A stretch of DNA of 64,000 bases. Source: Sphingomonas sp. LT1P40. GTDB taxonomy: Bacteria > Pseudomonadota > Alphaproteobacteria > Sphingomonadales > Sphingomonadaceae. The stretch covers positions 1 through 64,000 of the forward strand of contig NZ_JAXOJT010000001.1 of assembly GCF_036663835.1 (NCBI RefSeq). Direction: 5' to 3'. Position numbers and translations under genes: made by a program. The notes beneath the pieces were generated by a model. That model was not told the DNA's origin. It saw only the letters and a list, made by a program, of their open reading frames with translations, and did no database searches. This document shows positions 17,736 through 25,224 of the stretch, one piece after another (within the stretch, counting starts at the first letter, position 1; every line of letters begins with the position of its first letter).

Positions 17736-18860
17736 TCATTTCGGTTTCCCCTGTTGCGCTGCGATCGCCTCGCGTGCCAGCACCCCGGCGGCCTGCGCGG
17801 TCTCCCGCGAAGCGCGGGCGGCGGCGGGCGACAGACCGGTGTGTTGCAGGAAGCCGTGGATCAGCGTGGGAAACTCGCGGTAGATCACGGTATTGCCGCC
17901 CAATGCCAGCTTGGCTGCATAAGCGCGTTCGGAATCGCGCAGCGGATCGAATCCGGCGGTTGCGATCAGCGTCGGCGGCATCTTGCGCGTCGCGTCGAAC
18001 AGCGGCGAGACTTCGGGCTGCGACAGGTCCTGATCAGGGAACACGATCGGCAGGATATAGTCGGTGAACGACCGGTCGAGCCGGAACCCTTCGCCGAACA
18101 GGCGTGACGAGCTGTACGTCGCGCGCATCGCATCGATCGGGCGATTGTCGACGGCGGGGTAATAGAGGATCTGGCACAATGGTGCCGACTTGCCCTTTGC
18201 CAGCCGGCGCGTCGTGACGACGATCGCCATGTTGCCGCCCGCACTGTCTCCCGCGACGCACACCTGATCGGGCGCGCCGCCCAGCCGCGTCGCTTCGCCG
18301 ACGACCCATTCAAACGCGTTTTCGGCATCGTCCCATGAGGCAGGGTAGGGTGCTTCGGGCGCAAGCCGGTAATCGACGCTGACAACGATCGCACGCGCGT
18401 CGTCGGCGAGCTGGCGCGACGAACGGTCGGAGGCGTCGATACCGCCGATGAACCATGCGCCACCATGATAATAGACGATGGTCGGCAGCGTGCCGGTGGC
18501 CTTGGGGCGATAGATGCGCACCGGAACGCTGACGCCGCCGCGCTTGACCACATCGTCCTTCACCGATTGCATTTCCGGCGGCGTGGCGGTGCCGGCCAAC
18601 CATGCGTCGGCGACTTCGCGGCGGATGGCCTTCAGACCGGCCGCAGTGGTCGCGTCATTATCGGGCTTGCCCTTCGCCGCCGCCTCCTGAACCTTGTCGT
18701 TTTCCAGCATCGCCTGAATGCCGGGATCCAGCGTCTGACCGTCGAGCCGGATCGGGGCAGCCGGCTTCGACGGCGCGGAATCCTGGCCGTACACCATGGC
18801 GGGAACCGTCAGGCTGGAGGCGACGGTGGCCCGAAGCACGATTACGCTGAACCTGTTCAT
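17736..18860 (-). CDS. HSL-family alpha/beta hydrolase (esterase), exported
   Basis: About 374 residues. The start at 18860 (second of two adjacent ATGs) has GGGAG at a good distance and gives the signal-like MNRFSVIVLRATVASSLTVP. Hormone-sensitive-lipase marks: oxyanion motif YYHGGAWFIGG, VSVDYRLAPEAPYP, nucleophile GDSAGGN, then GFDPLRD and a terminal LIHGF for Asp and His. The family hydrolyses short- to medium-chain and aryl esters. Together with the type-B esterase it gives this block two exported esterases. It is either first gene of the operon or a separate unit just upstream of it. Confidence 0.85.
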   Translation of the reverse strand: MNRFSVIVLRATVASSLTVPAMVYGQDSAPSKPAAPIRLDGQTLDPGIQAMLENDKVQEAAAKGKPDNDATTAAGLKAIRREVADAWLAGTATPPEMQSVKDDVVKRGGVSVPVRIYRPKATGTLPTIVYYHGGAWFIGGIDASDRSSRQLADDARAIVVSVDYRLAPEAPYPASWDDAENAFEWVVGEATRLGGAPDQVCVAGDSAGGNMAIVVTTRRLAKGKSAPLCQILYYPAVDNRPIDAMRATYSSSRLFGEGFRLDRSFTDYILPIVFPDQDLSQPEVSPLFDATRKMPPTLIATAGFDPLRDSERAYAAKLALGGNTVIYREFPTLIHGFLQHTGLSPAAARASRETAQAAGVLAREAIAAQQGKPK

Positions 18861-18949
18861 CATTTTCTCCCGCATGTTCCCTTCGTCATTGCCGAGAGCG
18901 CGCGCCGATCGCAGCCCTTCTCAAGGGTAAGGGCACTCCGAAAAGGGTA

Positions 18950-19159
18950 ATGATCAGAACCGTCGATCTGGCCGCCGCTGGCCGCACGCTCGGCGCGGGC
19001 GAGGCGGTCCTGTTCACCGCCAGTAGCGGTAACATGAGCGGGCGAACCTTTGTGCTGATCGACGCGAACGGCGTGGCGGGTTATGAGTCGGACGAGGATT
19101 ATGTGATCGAACTGGTCAACCCGCTGCTCCTGGTCGATCCGCCTTTCCCGTTCGTATGA
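18950..19159 (+). pseudogene. Orphan bluetail/RTX-type C-terminal domain fragment
   Basis: A 69-codon frame reads VDLAAAGRTLGAGEAVLFTA, then SGRTFVLIDANGVAGYESD and DYVIELVNP. This matches, by memory of the pattern, the extreme C-terminus of sphingomonad calcium-binding 'bluetail' surface proteins. The sequence upstream in the same frame does not look like the rest of such a protein, and no secretion partner is adjacent. The sense strand is opposite to its neighbours. It is probably a remnant left after loss or transfer of a large surface gene; a short independent protein is possible, since an ATG is present. Confidence 0.5.
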
Positions 19160-19169
19160 GGAGGTTCCC

Positions 19170-20669
19170 CTATCCCATCGTGGGGATGACGAAAGCGTTC
19201 CCGCCATCCACCGACCCGTCCGGCCAGCGCTGGGTGATCGTCTTGACCTTGGTGAAGAACTTGACCCCCTCCATGCCGTGCTGGTTGGTGTCGCCGAACG
19301 CTGAGCGCTTCCATCCGCCAAAGCTGTGATAGGCGACCGGCACCGGGATCGGCACGTTGATGCCGACCATCCCGACATTGACGCGCGAGGCGAACTCGCG
19401 TGCGGCATGGCCGTTGCGGGTGAAGATCGCGACGCCATTGCCATACTGGTGATCGCTGGCGAGCTTCAGTGCATCCTCGAACCCGTCCGCCCGCACCATC
19501 TGGAGCACCGGGCCGAAAATCTCCTCCTGATAGGACCGCATCTGCGGGGTCACGCGGTCGAACAAGGTCGGGCCGACGAAGAAGCCGTTCTCATGCCCCT
19601 GAAGCGTAAAGCCGCGCCCGTCGACGACCAGCTCCGCGCCCTCATCGACGCCCATCTGGATGTAGCTTTCGATCTTCGCCTTGTGCGCAGCGGTGACGAC
19701 CGGCCCGTAATGCGCCTCGGCATCGGTCGAGACACCGATCCGCAGCGCGTCGATCGCAGGCAGCAGCTTCTCGCGCAAAGCGATCGCGGTCTTTTCCCCG
19801 ACCGGGACGACCACCGGGAGCGCCATACAGCGCTCGCCCGCCGACCCGAACGCCGCGCCCGCCAGATCGTTGACCACCTGATCCAGATCGGCGTCGGGCA
19901 TCACGATACCATGGTTCTTGGCACCGCCCATCGCCTGCACGCGCTTTCCGGCATCGACGCCGCGTCGATATACATAATGCGCGATGTCGGACGACCCGAC
20001 GAAGCTCACCGCCTTGATCTCCGGATGGTCGAGGATCGCGTCGACCATTTCCTTGTCGCCATGGACGACCTGCAACACGCCCTCGGGCAGCCCGGCCTCC
20101 AGCATCAGTTCGGCCAGCCGCACCGGCACGCTCGGATCACGCTCGGACGGCTTCAGGATGAAGGCATTGCCGCAGGCGATGGCCACGCCGAACATCCACA
20201 TCGGGATCATCGCCGGGAAGTTGAACGGGGTAATCCCGGCCACCACGCCCAGCGGCTGGCGCATCGAATAGACGTCGATCCCCGGCCCGGCACCCTGGGT
20301 GTACTCCCCCTTCAGCACATGAGGGATGCCGCACGCGAACTCGATAACCTCCAGCCCGCGCTGAATGTCGCCCTTCGAATCCGCGATCACCTTGCCATGT
20401 TCGGACGACAGCAGATGCGCGAGGCTGTCCATGTTGGCCTCGATCAGTTCCTTGAACCTGAACATGACGCGCGCGCGGCGTTGCGGGTTGGTTGCCGCCC
20501 AGCCGATTTGCGCCGCAACCGCTTTGGCCATCGCGGTATCGAGGTCGGCGGCGGTGCCCAAGCGCACTCGCGCCTGCACCGCGCCTGTGTTGGGGTCGAA
20601 AATGTCCGACGTGCGCGTACCCATGCCCGACGTGGCAATGCTGCCGATGAAGTGATTGACTAGGTGCAT
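19170..20669 (-). CDS. mmsA: CoA-acylating methylmalonate-semialdehyde dehydrogenase
   Basis: A protein of 499 residues from ATG 20669, with AAGGA 7 nt upstream. Aldehyde dehydrogenase fold: PFNFPAMIPMWM with the oxyanion Asn (~149), FVGSSDIAHYVY, catalytic Cys281 in GSAGERCMALP, and EEIFGPVLQMVRA. The GERCMA and IPVPVAYHSFGGWK signatures are those of MmsA, which converts methylmalonate or malonate semialdehyde to propionyl- or acetyl-CoA with NAD and CoA. It is used in valine and inositol catabolism and in degradation of C3 acids. Upstream lies a remnant of another aldehyde dehydrogenase, then an enolase-superfamily gene, suggesting a sugar-acid or lactone-type pathway. Confidence 0.92.
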   Translation of the reverse strand: MHLVNHFIGSIATSGMGTRTSDIFDPNTGAVQARVRLGTAADLDTAMAKAVAAQIGWAATNPQRRARVMFRFKELIEANMDSLAHLLSSEHGKVIADSKGDIQRGLEVIEFACGIPHVLKGEYTQGAGPGIDVYSMRQPLGVVAGITPFNFPAMIPMWMFGVAIACGNAFILKPSERDPSVPVRLAELMLEAGLPEGVLQVVHGDKEMVDAILDHPEIKAVSFVGSSDIAHYVYRRGVDAGKRVQAMGGAKNHGIVMPDADLDQVVNDLAGAAFGSAGERCMALPVVVPVGEKTAIALREKLLPAIDALRIGVSTDAEAHYGPVVTAAHKAKIESYIQMGVDEGAELVVDGRGFTLQGHENGFFVGPTLFDRVTPQMRSYQEEIFGPVLQMVRADGFEDALKLASDHQYGNGVAIFTRNGHAAREFASRVNVGMVGINVPIPVPVAYHSFGGWKRSAFGDTNQHGMEGVKFFTKVKTITQRWPDGSVDGGNAFVIPTMG

Positions 20670-20692
20670 AGGAAATCCTTGGAGGGTCCGAT

Positions 20693-20896
20693 TCAGATCG
20701 GATAATGCCCGGCTTCGGTCTCGATCGTGATCCACCGCAATTCGGTGAAGCTGTCGATCCCGGCCTTGCCGCCGAACCGACCGTAACCGGATGATTTGAC
20801 GCCACCGAACGGCATCTGCGCCTCGTCATGCACGGTCGATCCGTTGACGTGGCAGATGCCGGACTTGATCTGCCGCGCGACCTTCAGCCCGCGTGC
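20693..20896 (-). pseudogene. C-terminal remnant of an aldehyde dehydrogenase
   Basis: Reading from about 20896 to a TGA at 20693-20695, 67 codons give the tail of an ALDH: RGLKVARQIKSGICHVNGST, VHDEAQMPFGGVKSSGYGRF, then ELRWITIETEAGHYPI. The style is that of vanillin/salicylaldehyde dehydrogenases. There is no start codon, no Rossmann domain and no catalytic Cys. The homologous part ends abruptly ~30 nt from the enolase gene's stop. About 85% of the gene is missing, so this is a deletion scar between the enolase gene and mmsA. Confidence 0.8.
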
Positions 20897-20927
20897 GGAT
20901 TCAGTCGAGCGAAGCTGTCCATTGCGA

Positions 20928-22103
20928 TCAGGCCGTGACGACGCGGGTTTCGAGTTCGGTACTGATGTGCTCGCGGATGAAATCCTCGTTCAGCTCGATA
21001 CCCAGACCCGGCCCTTCGGGCGCGAACATGCGGCCCTTCGCATAGCGCGGCCCGTTCAGCGCTACCTCGCCCGTCAAATTAGTCCCTTCGAGTTCATAGA
21101 CGTCGTGGATCGACAGCGGGCCGCAATTTTCCTGTACGAACTGCGACGCCCATTGATCGGCGACCAGCAGATGCGCGGTCGGTGCCGCTTCGAGGCCGGA
21201 GCCGGGCATGCACCCGCACATCACCGGCAGGCCCGACAGGCGCGCCAGCGTCAGCCAGCGTTGCGACTTGAGCAGGCCACCCGCCTTTTGCGTCTTGATA
21301 AACAGACCATCGGCGGCGCGGCGATCAATGATCTCCTTGATCTGATGCAGTTCACGCGCGGATTCATCGGCCCAGACCGGCGTCGAGACCTTGCCGCGCA
21401 GCCGCGCCATCCCCTCGATATCCCAATAGGGCAGTGGTTGTTCGATCAACTCCAGATTGACGTTGGCCTTTTCCCAACGCCGCAGCGCCTTGAACGCCTG
21501 GTCGTAATTCCACAGGCCGTTGATATCGATCATCAGCCGCGCGTCGTCGCCCAGGCCCGCGCGGACCTCGATCATCGTCTGCACCGCTTCCTCATAATCG
21601 ATGCAGGGCTTGAACTTGATGACCTTGAACCCGGCCGCCAGTGCCTTTTGCGCTTCCCCGATCAGCTGTTCCGGGGGCGCCGCCATCAGGACATAGCCGC
21701 AGTCGATCGCCTCGACCGTCTTGCCGCCGAGAAGCTGATAGACCGGCACGCCCAGCGCCTTGCCCTTGATGTCATGCAGTGCTGCATCGACCATCGACTT
21801 GGCGTGGAAATTGTCGCGGACGATCAGGTCCATCCGGCCCACGATCTTTTCGATATTGGTCGGATCTTCGCCGATCAGGATGCGTGGCGCGATCTGGCTG
21901 GCGATGATTCCGGAAATCGAAAAGTCGGTTTCGCCGTGATAGAAAGCGGAAGTATCGCCCGAATCCGCGATGCCGACGATCCCCTCGTCGGTGTGGATCT
22001 TGAGGACGATCTGGTCGAGCTTGCTGATGTTCGTCGTGGCGATGACGATCGGCCGCTTGAGCGGCGTGTGGACGGGAATGCACTCGACCTTGATGATGCG
22101 CAT
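20928..22103 (-). CDS. Enolase-superfamily enzyme, muconate-lactonizing (MLE) subgroup
   Basis: A protein of 391 residues. The active-site set of the muconate-cycloisomerase subgroup can be read in order: KxK at Lys163/Lys165 (VIKFKP), metal ligands Asp193 (MIDING), Glu221 (LIEQP) and Asp246 (WADES), then a second-face lysine at 270 or 273 (IKTQKAGG). Spacing is close to that of characterised MLE enzymes. The family abstracts a proton alpha to a carboxylate: cycloisomerisation, racemisation or dehydration. Sequence alone does not tell which. Neighbours are a DUF3237 protein upstream and, past an ALDH scar, mmsA downstream. Confidence 0.87.
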   Translation of the reverse strand: MRIIKVECIPVHTPLKRPIVIATTNISKLDQIVLKIHTDEGIVGIADSGDTSAFYHGETDFSISGIIASQIAPRILIGEDPTNIEKIVGRMDLIVRDNFHAKSMVDAALHDIKGKALGVPVYQLLGGKTVEAIDCGYVLMAAPPEQLIGEAQKALAAGFKVIKFKPCIDYEEAVQTMIEVRAGLGDDARLMIDINGLWNYDQAFKALRRWEKANVNLELIEQPLPYWDIEGMARLRGKVSTPVWADESARELHQIKEIIDRRAADGLFIKTQKAGGLLKSQRWLTLARLSGLPVMCGCMPGSGLEAAPTAHLLVADQWASQFVQENCGPLSIHDVYELEGTNLTGEVALNGPRYAKGRMFAPEGPGLGIELNEDFIREHISTELETRVVTA

Positions 22104-22130
22104 TGAATACTCCTGCGAAAATGGGGGCGG

Positions 22131-22598
22131 TCAGGCGACCGCGAAGAAATCGAACACCGAATGATCGGCATGCTTCTCGCCGTATCCGACGAACACGGTG
22201 CGGGTGAGCCAGTCGTGCGGGCCGGGGGCGGTCTCGAACGAGGGGGCCAGGCGGAAATAATTGTCGGCAGGATCGACCTGCTCGCCGCGCTCGATCCGTG
22301 CCTGCACCTCGGGCGGGGCGTGCGCGAAGCCACGGTTCGATACCTGAATCAGCGTGCCGTCGCTGGCGCGGATCAGATAGCGCGCGTCGAACGCGATGAC
22401 CCCGTCGGAGCGGATCAGCGGCCAGTCGCCACCGCTCCCGGCGATGACCTCACCCGTCAGGCGCGGGCCGGTGACGATGCCGCCGGAGACCTGGACGAAA
22501 CCACGGGCTTCGCCGCCGCGTACCGGAAAGCGGATGCGCGGTCCGGGTGGAAAGTCGAGATGCACGCGAAAGGCGAAGTCGAGCGTGGGAATGTTCAT
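22131..22598 (-). CDS. DUF3237 (UPF0311) family protein
   Basis: A beta-rich protein of 155 residues, beginning PTLDFAFRVHLDF and carrying GGIVTGPRLTGEVIAGSGGD, WPLIRSDGVIAFDARYLI and a C-terminal TRTVFVGYGE. These fit the DUF3237 family, small proteins of unknown activity that often sit in aromatic and sugar-acid degradation operons. ATG 22598 forms an ATGA overlap with the stop of the (frameshifted) MFS gene, so the two were translationally coupled. The enolase-superfamily gene follows after 27 nt. No catalytic residues can be assigned. Confidence 0.8.
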   Translation of the reverse strand: MNIPTLDFAFRVHLDFPPGPRIRFPVRGGEARGFVQVSGGIVTGPRLTGEVIAGSGGDWPLIRSDGVIAFDARYLIRASDGTLIQVSNRGFAHAPPEVQARIERGEQVDPADNYFRLAPSFETAPGPHDWLTRTVFVGYGEKHADHSVFDFFAVA

Positions 22599-23891
22599 GC
22601 GCGGTCTCGTTTCCGTTGGAAGGGTGCGATCACCAACCCGCCCAGCACGAGCAGCAGCGCGAGCACGATCAGCGCGGGGACGAAGCTCCCGGTGCTTTGC
22701 TTGAGGCTGCCGATCAGCATCGGCCCCAGGATGCCCCCCGCCGTGCCGAACATGCTGATGAGCGCAATCGCAGTCACCGAAATGCGGCCGTTGCCGATGC
22801 CCATCGATGACGGGACTGCCCAGAATACCGATTGTGCCGCGCCGATCGCGGTGCCGGTAACGACCAGCAGCAGCAGCGCCAGCCAACCCGATGGCAACAG
22901 CGCGGCGATCAGCAATGCCAGGCCCGCCACGACGGCGGCGATACCGACATGCCAGCGGCGCTCGCCCGTGCGATCCGAATGCCAGCCATTGACCAGCATG
23001 CCGATGACCAGTCCCGCCTGTGGCAAGGCAGAGATCGTGCCGATCATGAACTCGGTGCCACCCAAATCCATCTGCCGGACCATCTGCGGCAACCAGAAGA
23101 CCAGGGCATAGGAGCCGGTCATCACGAACAGCCACGTCACCGCACAGCGCCACACACGCGTATCGCCGACCACACTGCGAATTGGTTCGCGCGGCGGCGA
23201 AACGGCCGTTGGTGCAAGCTGCGCGCGCTCATCGTCGTTCAGCCAGCGCGATTGCGTGACATCGTCGCGAAAGTAGAAATAGGCGGCAATCGCAAGCGCG
23301 AAATTGGGAAGTGCCTGGAGCACGAACATCCAGCGCCACGGGGCGATGCCGAACGGATTGCCGATGCCCAGCATCCACCCGCATAACGGACCGCCGACCA
23401 CCAGCGAGAACGGCACGGCGGCAAGCACGGTGGCCATCGCCTTGGCGCGCATTTCGGGGGGAACCCAGCGATTGATGTACCAGGTGACGCCGGGCGCGAA
23501 CCCCGCTTCGGTGATGCCGAGCAGGAACCGCGCCGCCACCATTTCGCCGACCGTATCGACCCGCGCCATCAACAGCCCCGGCAACACCCCACAGCGTTAC
23601 CGAACCCAGCAGCCAGCGGCGCATCCCGAACCGGCGCAGCAACTCGGCATGCGGATATTGAAAGATGAGATAGGCGACGAAGAACGCGCTGACACCCAGT
23701 CCGAACGTTGCCGGCGACAGGCCGATATCCGGCCCCATCGCATGCGCGGCAAAGCTGACATTCACGCGATCTATCGCATTCACGAAGGTCAGCAGCGCAA
23801 GCGGCAGCACCAGCCAGCGAATCATGCGGCCGCCAAGCGCTATCCGTGCAGCACGGTCGTCGCCAACCATGCTCACGCGCACCGCCGCCAT
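22595..23891 (-). pseudogene. MFS transporter (ACS-like) split by a frameshift
   Basis: The N-terminal part (ATG 23891, AAGG upstream) reads VNAIDRVNVSFAAHAMG through RRFGMRRWLLGSVTLWG, the first helices of an anion:cation-symporter-type MFS protein. The rest continues in another frame as LPGLLMARVDTVGEMVAARF, LLGITEAGFAPGVTWYINRW and so on to the stop at 22595. The frames would join if one base were removed near the four-C run at 23587-23590 (GGGG in the coding sense). As read here the full ~430-residue transporter cannot be made. Either the gene is recently broken or there is a sequencing error in the run. Its intact operon partners argue for recent loss or error. Confidence 0.75.
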
Positions 23892-23985
23892 AGTGTCGCC
23901 TTGCTCGAAATGGCACCTCTCCCCAAACCCTTGCAACGCAACCGATCATGGCAGCATCGATGGGTTATTGTGAAGTCAGGTAATA

Positions 23986-23999
23986 TAGTTTAAAAACTA
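23986..23999. promoter_or_regulatory. Perfect 14-bp palindrome in divergent promoter
   Basis: TAGTTT-AA-AAACTA is fully symmetric. It lies in the AT-rich gap between the MFS operon (minus, start 23891) and the NTF2-like gene (plus, start 24026). The decamer AAAACTAAAT overlapping its right arm (23993-24002) recurs upstream of the TonB receptor at 25148. It is a candidate operator for the nearby MarR regulator. Confidence 0.45.
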
Positions 24000-24025
24000 A
24001 ATCAACTGGATATTGGAGGTTTCGC

Positions 24026-24535
24026 GTGAACGAGAAAACGGGACTGTCGGCAGAGGATCGACTGGACATCCACGAGTTGCTGGCCCGATATGCCTGGACC
24101 TTCGACACGGGGGATGTCGAGGGGTTCGTCGCCTGCTTCACGCCCGACGCCACGTTGTGCGAAGACGCGTTCGATGAGCCGGACGTGTGGCGCGGCGCGG
24201 AGGGTATCCGGGCGATGGCCGAGTTCTTTTTCTCGCGGCCGAGCTTTCCGGGTCGCCAGCATCATGTCAGCCATATTCTAATCGACGGGTCGGAAAATGC
24301 AGCGACCGTTCGATCCTTTTGCTTCGTCACAGATTGCAAGGGCGAGCCGCCGTTTCACTTGCGCTTCGCCGGCCATTATCTGGATCGGGTCGTTCGGGTC
24401 GACGGCCGCTGGCTGTTCCGTGAACGACTGATCCGCGACTGGTCGGGCGAGGCGCTCGCGCTGTTTCCGGGGCAGAGCGGCGTCAAAACGCCCCGCGCTC
24501 GCCCGCCAGAACTGGTCAGGCCCCGCCAGGATTAG
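24026..24535 (+). CDS. NTF2/SnoaL-like protein
   Basis: A protein of 169 residues with a GTG start and TTGGAGG 6 nt upstream. The N-terminus (DRLDIHELLARYAWTFDTGD, VEGFVACFTPDATL) and the central GRQHHVSHILID and HYLDRVVRVDGRWLFRERLI are the SnoaL_4 form of the cone-shaped NTF2 fold. Such proteins act as small isomerases, dehydratases, cyclases or accessory subunits in ring-processing pathways; the His pair in QHH could be in the pocket. It is transcribed alone and meets marR tail to tail with a 20-nt overlap. Its promoter shares a motif with the next TonB receptor operon, suggesting co-regulation. Confidence 0.8.
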   Translation: MNEKTGLSAEDRLDIHELLARYAWTFDTGDVEGFVACFTPDATLCEDAFDEPDVWRGAEGIRAMAEFFFSRPSFPGRQHHVSHILIDGSENAATVRSFCFVTDCKGEPPFHLRFAGHYLDRVVRVDGRWLFRERLIRDWSGEALALFPGQSGVKTPRARPPELVRPRQD

Positions 24536-25079
24536 ACCCGGCATGGAGCTTGGCCAGCAGCCCGACCAGCTGCTCCAGCTCCGCGTCGGTCAACGAGTCG
24601 CCGCTGAAGCTGCGATCGAACCAGCCGACGACTTCGCGCAGCCGCGTCAGCAAGGCGCGACCCGCGTCGGTCAGATACACGTGGCGCGAGCGCCCGTCGG
24701 TTTCGGACACCCGCCGCTCGACATAACCGCGCCGCTCGAACTGGTTGAGCAAGGCGGTGATCTGCGCGCCGTCCATCGCCAGCGCTTCCCGAAGTTGCGA
24801 TGGTGTCAGCCCCGGGTTCAGTCCGATCACGAATGCGGCGCCGACTTCGCGCGGACCGAAGTTGAACTCGGCGGCCACGGTCATGAAATGGCGGCGGTAA
24901 TTCTCGTAAAGGCGGCGCAGATAATAGCCGAGATAATTGTCGAGCGGCCCGACATCGATCTCTGCGGCTTCCGGAGACACCGCGTCGGTGGGGGTCACGA
25001 TCTTGTTCGGCGCGCGCTTTTCGCCTTTGGAATCGTGAGCGGCTGCACCCTTTTTCACAAACCTCGCTCCCTGGACCAT
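24516..25079 (-). CDS. MarR-family transcriptional regulator
   Basis: About 187 residues from ATG 25079. The winged HTH is clear: LTPSQLREALAMDGAQITAL, LNQFERRGYVERRVSETDGR, then RHVYLTDAGRALL. MarR proteins bind short palindromes as dimers and usually release DNA on binding a phenolic or other aromatic ligand. The gene is divergent from the TonB receptor (25225) and its 3' end overlaps the NTF2-like gene by 20 nt. The shared decamer in the 23.99 and 25.15 kb promoters is the best guess for its binding site. Confidence 0.88.
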   Translation of the reverse strand: MVQGARFVKKGAAAHDSKGEKRAPNKIVTPTDAVSPEAAEIDVGPLDNYLGYYLRRLYENYRRHFMTVAAEFNFGPREVGAAFVIGLNPGLTPSQLREALAMDGAQITALLNQFERRGYVERRVSETDGRSRHVYLTDAGRALLTRLREVVGWFDRSFSGDSLTDAELEQLVGLLAKLHAGSNPGGA

Positions 25080-25147
25080 GCGCCGATGGCACCGGATATG
25101 ACTTGGCCATAGCCGAATGTCGACCCGCACGAAACTACTTTACATTC

Positions 25148-25157
25148 AAAACTAAAT
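25148..25157. promoter_or_regulatory. Shared decamer in marR/TonB-receptor divergent promoter
   Basis: AAAACTAAAT occurs here and again at 23993-24002 over the palindrome upstream of the NTF2-like gene. The local region is AT-rich in an otherwise GC-rich stretch, as expected of a promoter. Only one half of the palindrome is conserved at this site. Confidence 0.35.
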
Positions 25158-25224
25158 TAAATAGCTGAAGCGGACGACGACGCCCTGATGCGTCGCAAGG
25201 ATGATTTTGGGGAGGTGTCGTAGG

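Noticed and set aside
22595..23153. Longer DUF3237 protein starting at 23153
   Set aside because: The extra N-terminal part is an out-of-frame reading of the MFS gene. The ATG at 22598 has an ATGA overlap and begins the family-like sequence.
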